Made by a program: the position numbers and the translations under genes. Below the pieces are notes generated by a model. It saw only the letters and a program-made list of their open reading frames with translations, was not told the origin of the DNA and ran no database searches. A DNA stretch of 7,106 nucleotides, taken from the NCBI GenBank assembly GCA_019243595.1, contig JAFAUA010000428.1, positions 1 through 7,106 of the forward strand, given 5' to 3'. The DNA is from Acidimicrobiia bacterium. GTDB lineage: Bacteria > Actinomycetota > Acidimicrobiia > Acidimicrobiales > AC-14. Shown here piece after piece: positions 5,986 through 7,106 of this stretch (positions are counted from its first letter, which is position 1; the number at the start of each line of letters is the position of its first letter).

Positions 5986-7106
5986 TTAAGCAGGTGCAGG
6001 TTCGGCAGGCTTGTCTGCGTCGGGCTTGGGCTTGGGCGGCGGCATGAGCCGGGGCGCCTCGATCGCGGTCTCCGGCCAGCGCTTGCGGCTGACGCGGGAG
6101 AGCTTGCGCAGCAGGGCGATGGCGCCGGGGTCGTCGTCGCCCGGGCGGCCGATGAGCGCACCGTCGCGGAGCATCTTGACGATGATCTCTCTGCCGATCG
6201 GCGTGCGGATCATCGTCAGCGTCCAGTCGTTGTAGGCGCCGATCCCCCCGGTCGAGATGTCGGCGTGCTCGGCCGCAAAGTCGGGGCACATCTTGCAGCC
6301 CTCTCGCGTCCAGGCGTGGCACTCCTTGAGGTTGACCTCGTGGTAGTCGCCGTTCTTCATCCAGATCTGGAAGACGCCCTTGATGTTCATCTTCACCATG
6401 TCTTCCTTCTTCAGGCCGTACTTGGCCTCGAAGAGCTCCTTGAAGATGGCGTCGTCGAACGTCTTGGAACAGAGCAGCCCGATGTTGAGGGCAAAGCGCT
6501 TCGACGGCTTGCCCGCCTTGCGCTCGAGCATCACCGGCGGCACCGACGATTGGCAGCTCATGCCGACGAGGGCGAGCTTGGACGCCCCCGAATCGATGGC
6601 TTCTTTGTAGGCCATGGTGTTGGCCGAGTACGTGTAGCGGCTGCCGGCGGCGGCGAGGATCTCCTCGCGCGTCCGGGCCACGCCGGGGATGGCCTTCCAA
6701 CTGGTGCCGTCGCCCTCCAGGTAGGAGACGAGGGCGGCGTCGATGTAGCCGTGCTCCATGGCCCAGATGAGGATGGCGCTCACCAGCCCGCCGTCCTGAC
6801 CCTTCTCGGCGACCTCGGGGTCGGCGGCCTTCAGGAGCACGATGTCCTTGGAGATCCCGTCGACCTCCTCGGGCAGGCGAGCCCGGCCGAAGAGGAAGTT
6901 GTCGATCTCGGGCTCCCACGCTCGGAAGCGGGGGCAGGCCCGGGTGCAGTACGTGCAGCCCTTCTCGCCGTGGCCGCAGTTGCCGGGCCCGAGCTCCTCT
7001 TCGATATGGAAGGGCTTGTAGACGCCTTCGCGGTCGTCGTAATTCAGGACGTCGTAGGGGCAGGCGACAACACAGCCTGCGCATCCAGTGCAGAGCCCGG
7101 AGGTGA
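5986..7106 (-). CDS. Coenzyme F420 hydrogenase/dehydrogenase beta subunit-type protein (FrhB/FdhB), N-terminus outside window
   Basis: About 372 residues are visible; the gene enters from the right edge and ends with TAA at 5986-5988. Near the visible N-terminus is a ferredoxin-type motif CTGCAGCVVACPYDVL (C-x2-C-x2-C-x3-C). It is followed by a second cysteine cluster in NCGHGEKGCTYCTRACPRF. Then come the FrhB core segments QDGGLVSAILIWAMEHGYIDAA and GMSCQSS, and a late iron-sulfur signature with CHAWTREGCKMCPDF followed by ADISTGGIGAYNDW. This domain order matches the FrhB/FdhB family: flavin plus 4Fe-4S subunits that pass electrons between F420 or another two-electron carrier and an iron-sulfur partner. 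The C-terminal 25 residues form a Pro/Lys/Ala-rich tail, probably disordered. A GTG at 6840 lies mid-protein and is not the start. The partner oxidoreductase is not in the window. Use of F420 itself is inferred from the family, not seen. Confidence 0.9.
   Translation of the reverse strand, partial: TSGLCTGCAGCVVACPYDVLNYDDREGVYKPFHIEEELGPGNCGHGEKGCTYCTRACPRFRAWEPEIDNFLFGRARLPEEVDGISKDIVLLKAADPEVAEKGQDGGLVSAILIWAMEHGYIDAALVSYLEGDGTSWKAIPGVARTREEILAAAGSRYTYSANTMAYKEAIDSGASKLALVGMSCQSSVPPVMLERKAGKPSKRFALNIGLLCSKTFDDAIFKELFEAKYGLKKEDMVKMNIKGVFQIWMKNGDYHEVNLKECHAWTREGCKMCPDFAAEHADISTGGIGAYNDWTLTMIRTPIGREIIVKMLRDGALIGRPGDDDPGAIALLRKLSRVSRKRWPETAIEAPRLMPPPKPKPDADKPAEPAPA

Noticed and set aside
4793..7084. 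A continuous 763-codon minus-strand frame reading through the FrhB region into the thiolase
   Set aside because: Upstream of 5959 the frame is an arginine/proline-rich shadow of the FrhB-like gene, which reads in another frame with clear iron-sulfur motifs. The thiolase has its own ATG with AAGGAG.

Overview
The window comes from a high-GC bacterium, most likely an actinobacterium. A tight cluster of three families largely confined to Actinobacteria (SCO1664-type kinase-like protein, DUF3090 protein, MSMEG_4193-type histidine phosphatase) sits beside a family 5 uracil-DNA glycosylase and an F420-type FrhB/FdhB protein. Together these would fit an Acidimicrobiia-like or similar F420-using lineage, but that placement is inference. 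Coding density is very high: the longest gene-free stretch is 71 bases, and I see no RNA genes, mobile elements or CRISPR arrays.

Layout, left to right. (1) Positions 1-428, plus strand: the 3' end of an FAD-dependent D-arabinono-1,4-lactone oxidase-type gene. (2) Positions 500-3297, minus strand: a compact four-gene operon, transcribed from 3297 down to 500, encoding the histidine phosphatase, the DUF3090 protein, the SCO1664-family protein and an unrecognised 325-residue protein. (3) About 3330-4004, plus strand: UdgB-type uracil-DNA glycosylase, divergent from the operon across about 32 bases. (4) Positions 3968-7106, minus strand: the 5'-truncated FrhB/FdhB-like iron-sulfur flavoprotein, then an acetyl-CoA acetyltransferase, then a TauE/SafE-type membrane transporter whose end overlaps the glycosylase tail to tail.

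How the genes may work together. The FrhB-like protein and the thiolase are 26 bases apart and probably co-transcribed, which suggests an F420 or ferredoxin redox step linked to acyl-CoA metabolism. The transporter follows in the same reading frame as the thiolase, immediately after its TAG stop, and lacks an ordinary start codon at the expected N-terminus. The four-gene operon puts a kinase-like fold next to a phosphatase-fold protein and is the least understood part of the window. Its fourth member, which I cannot assign to any family, is the best candidate for something undescribed.
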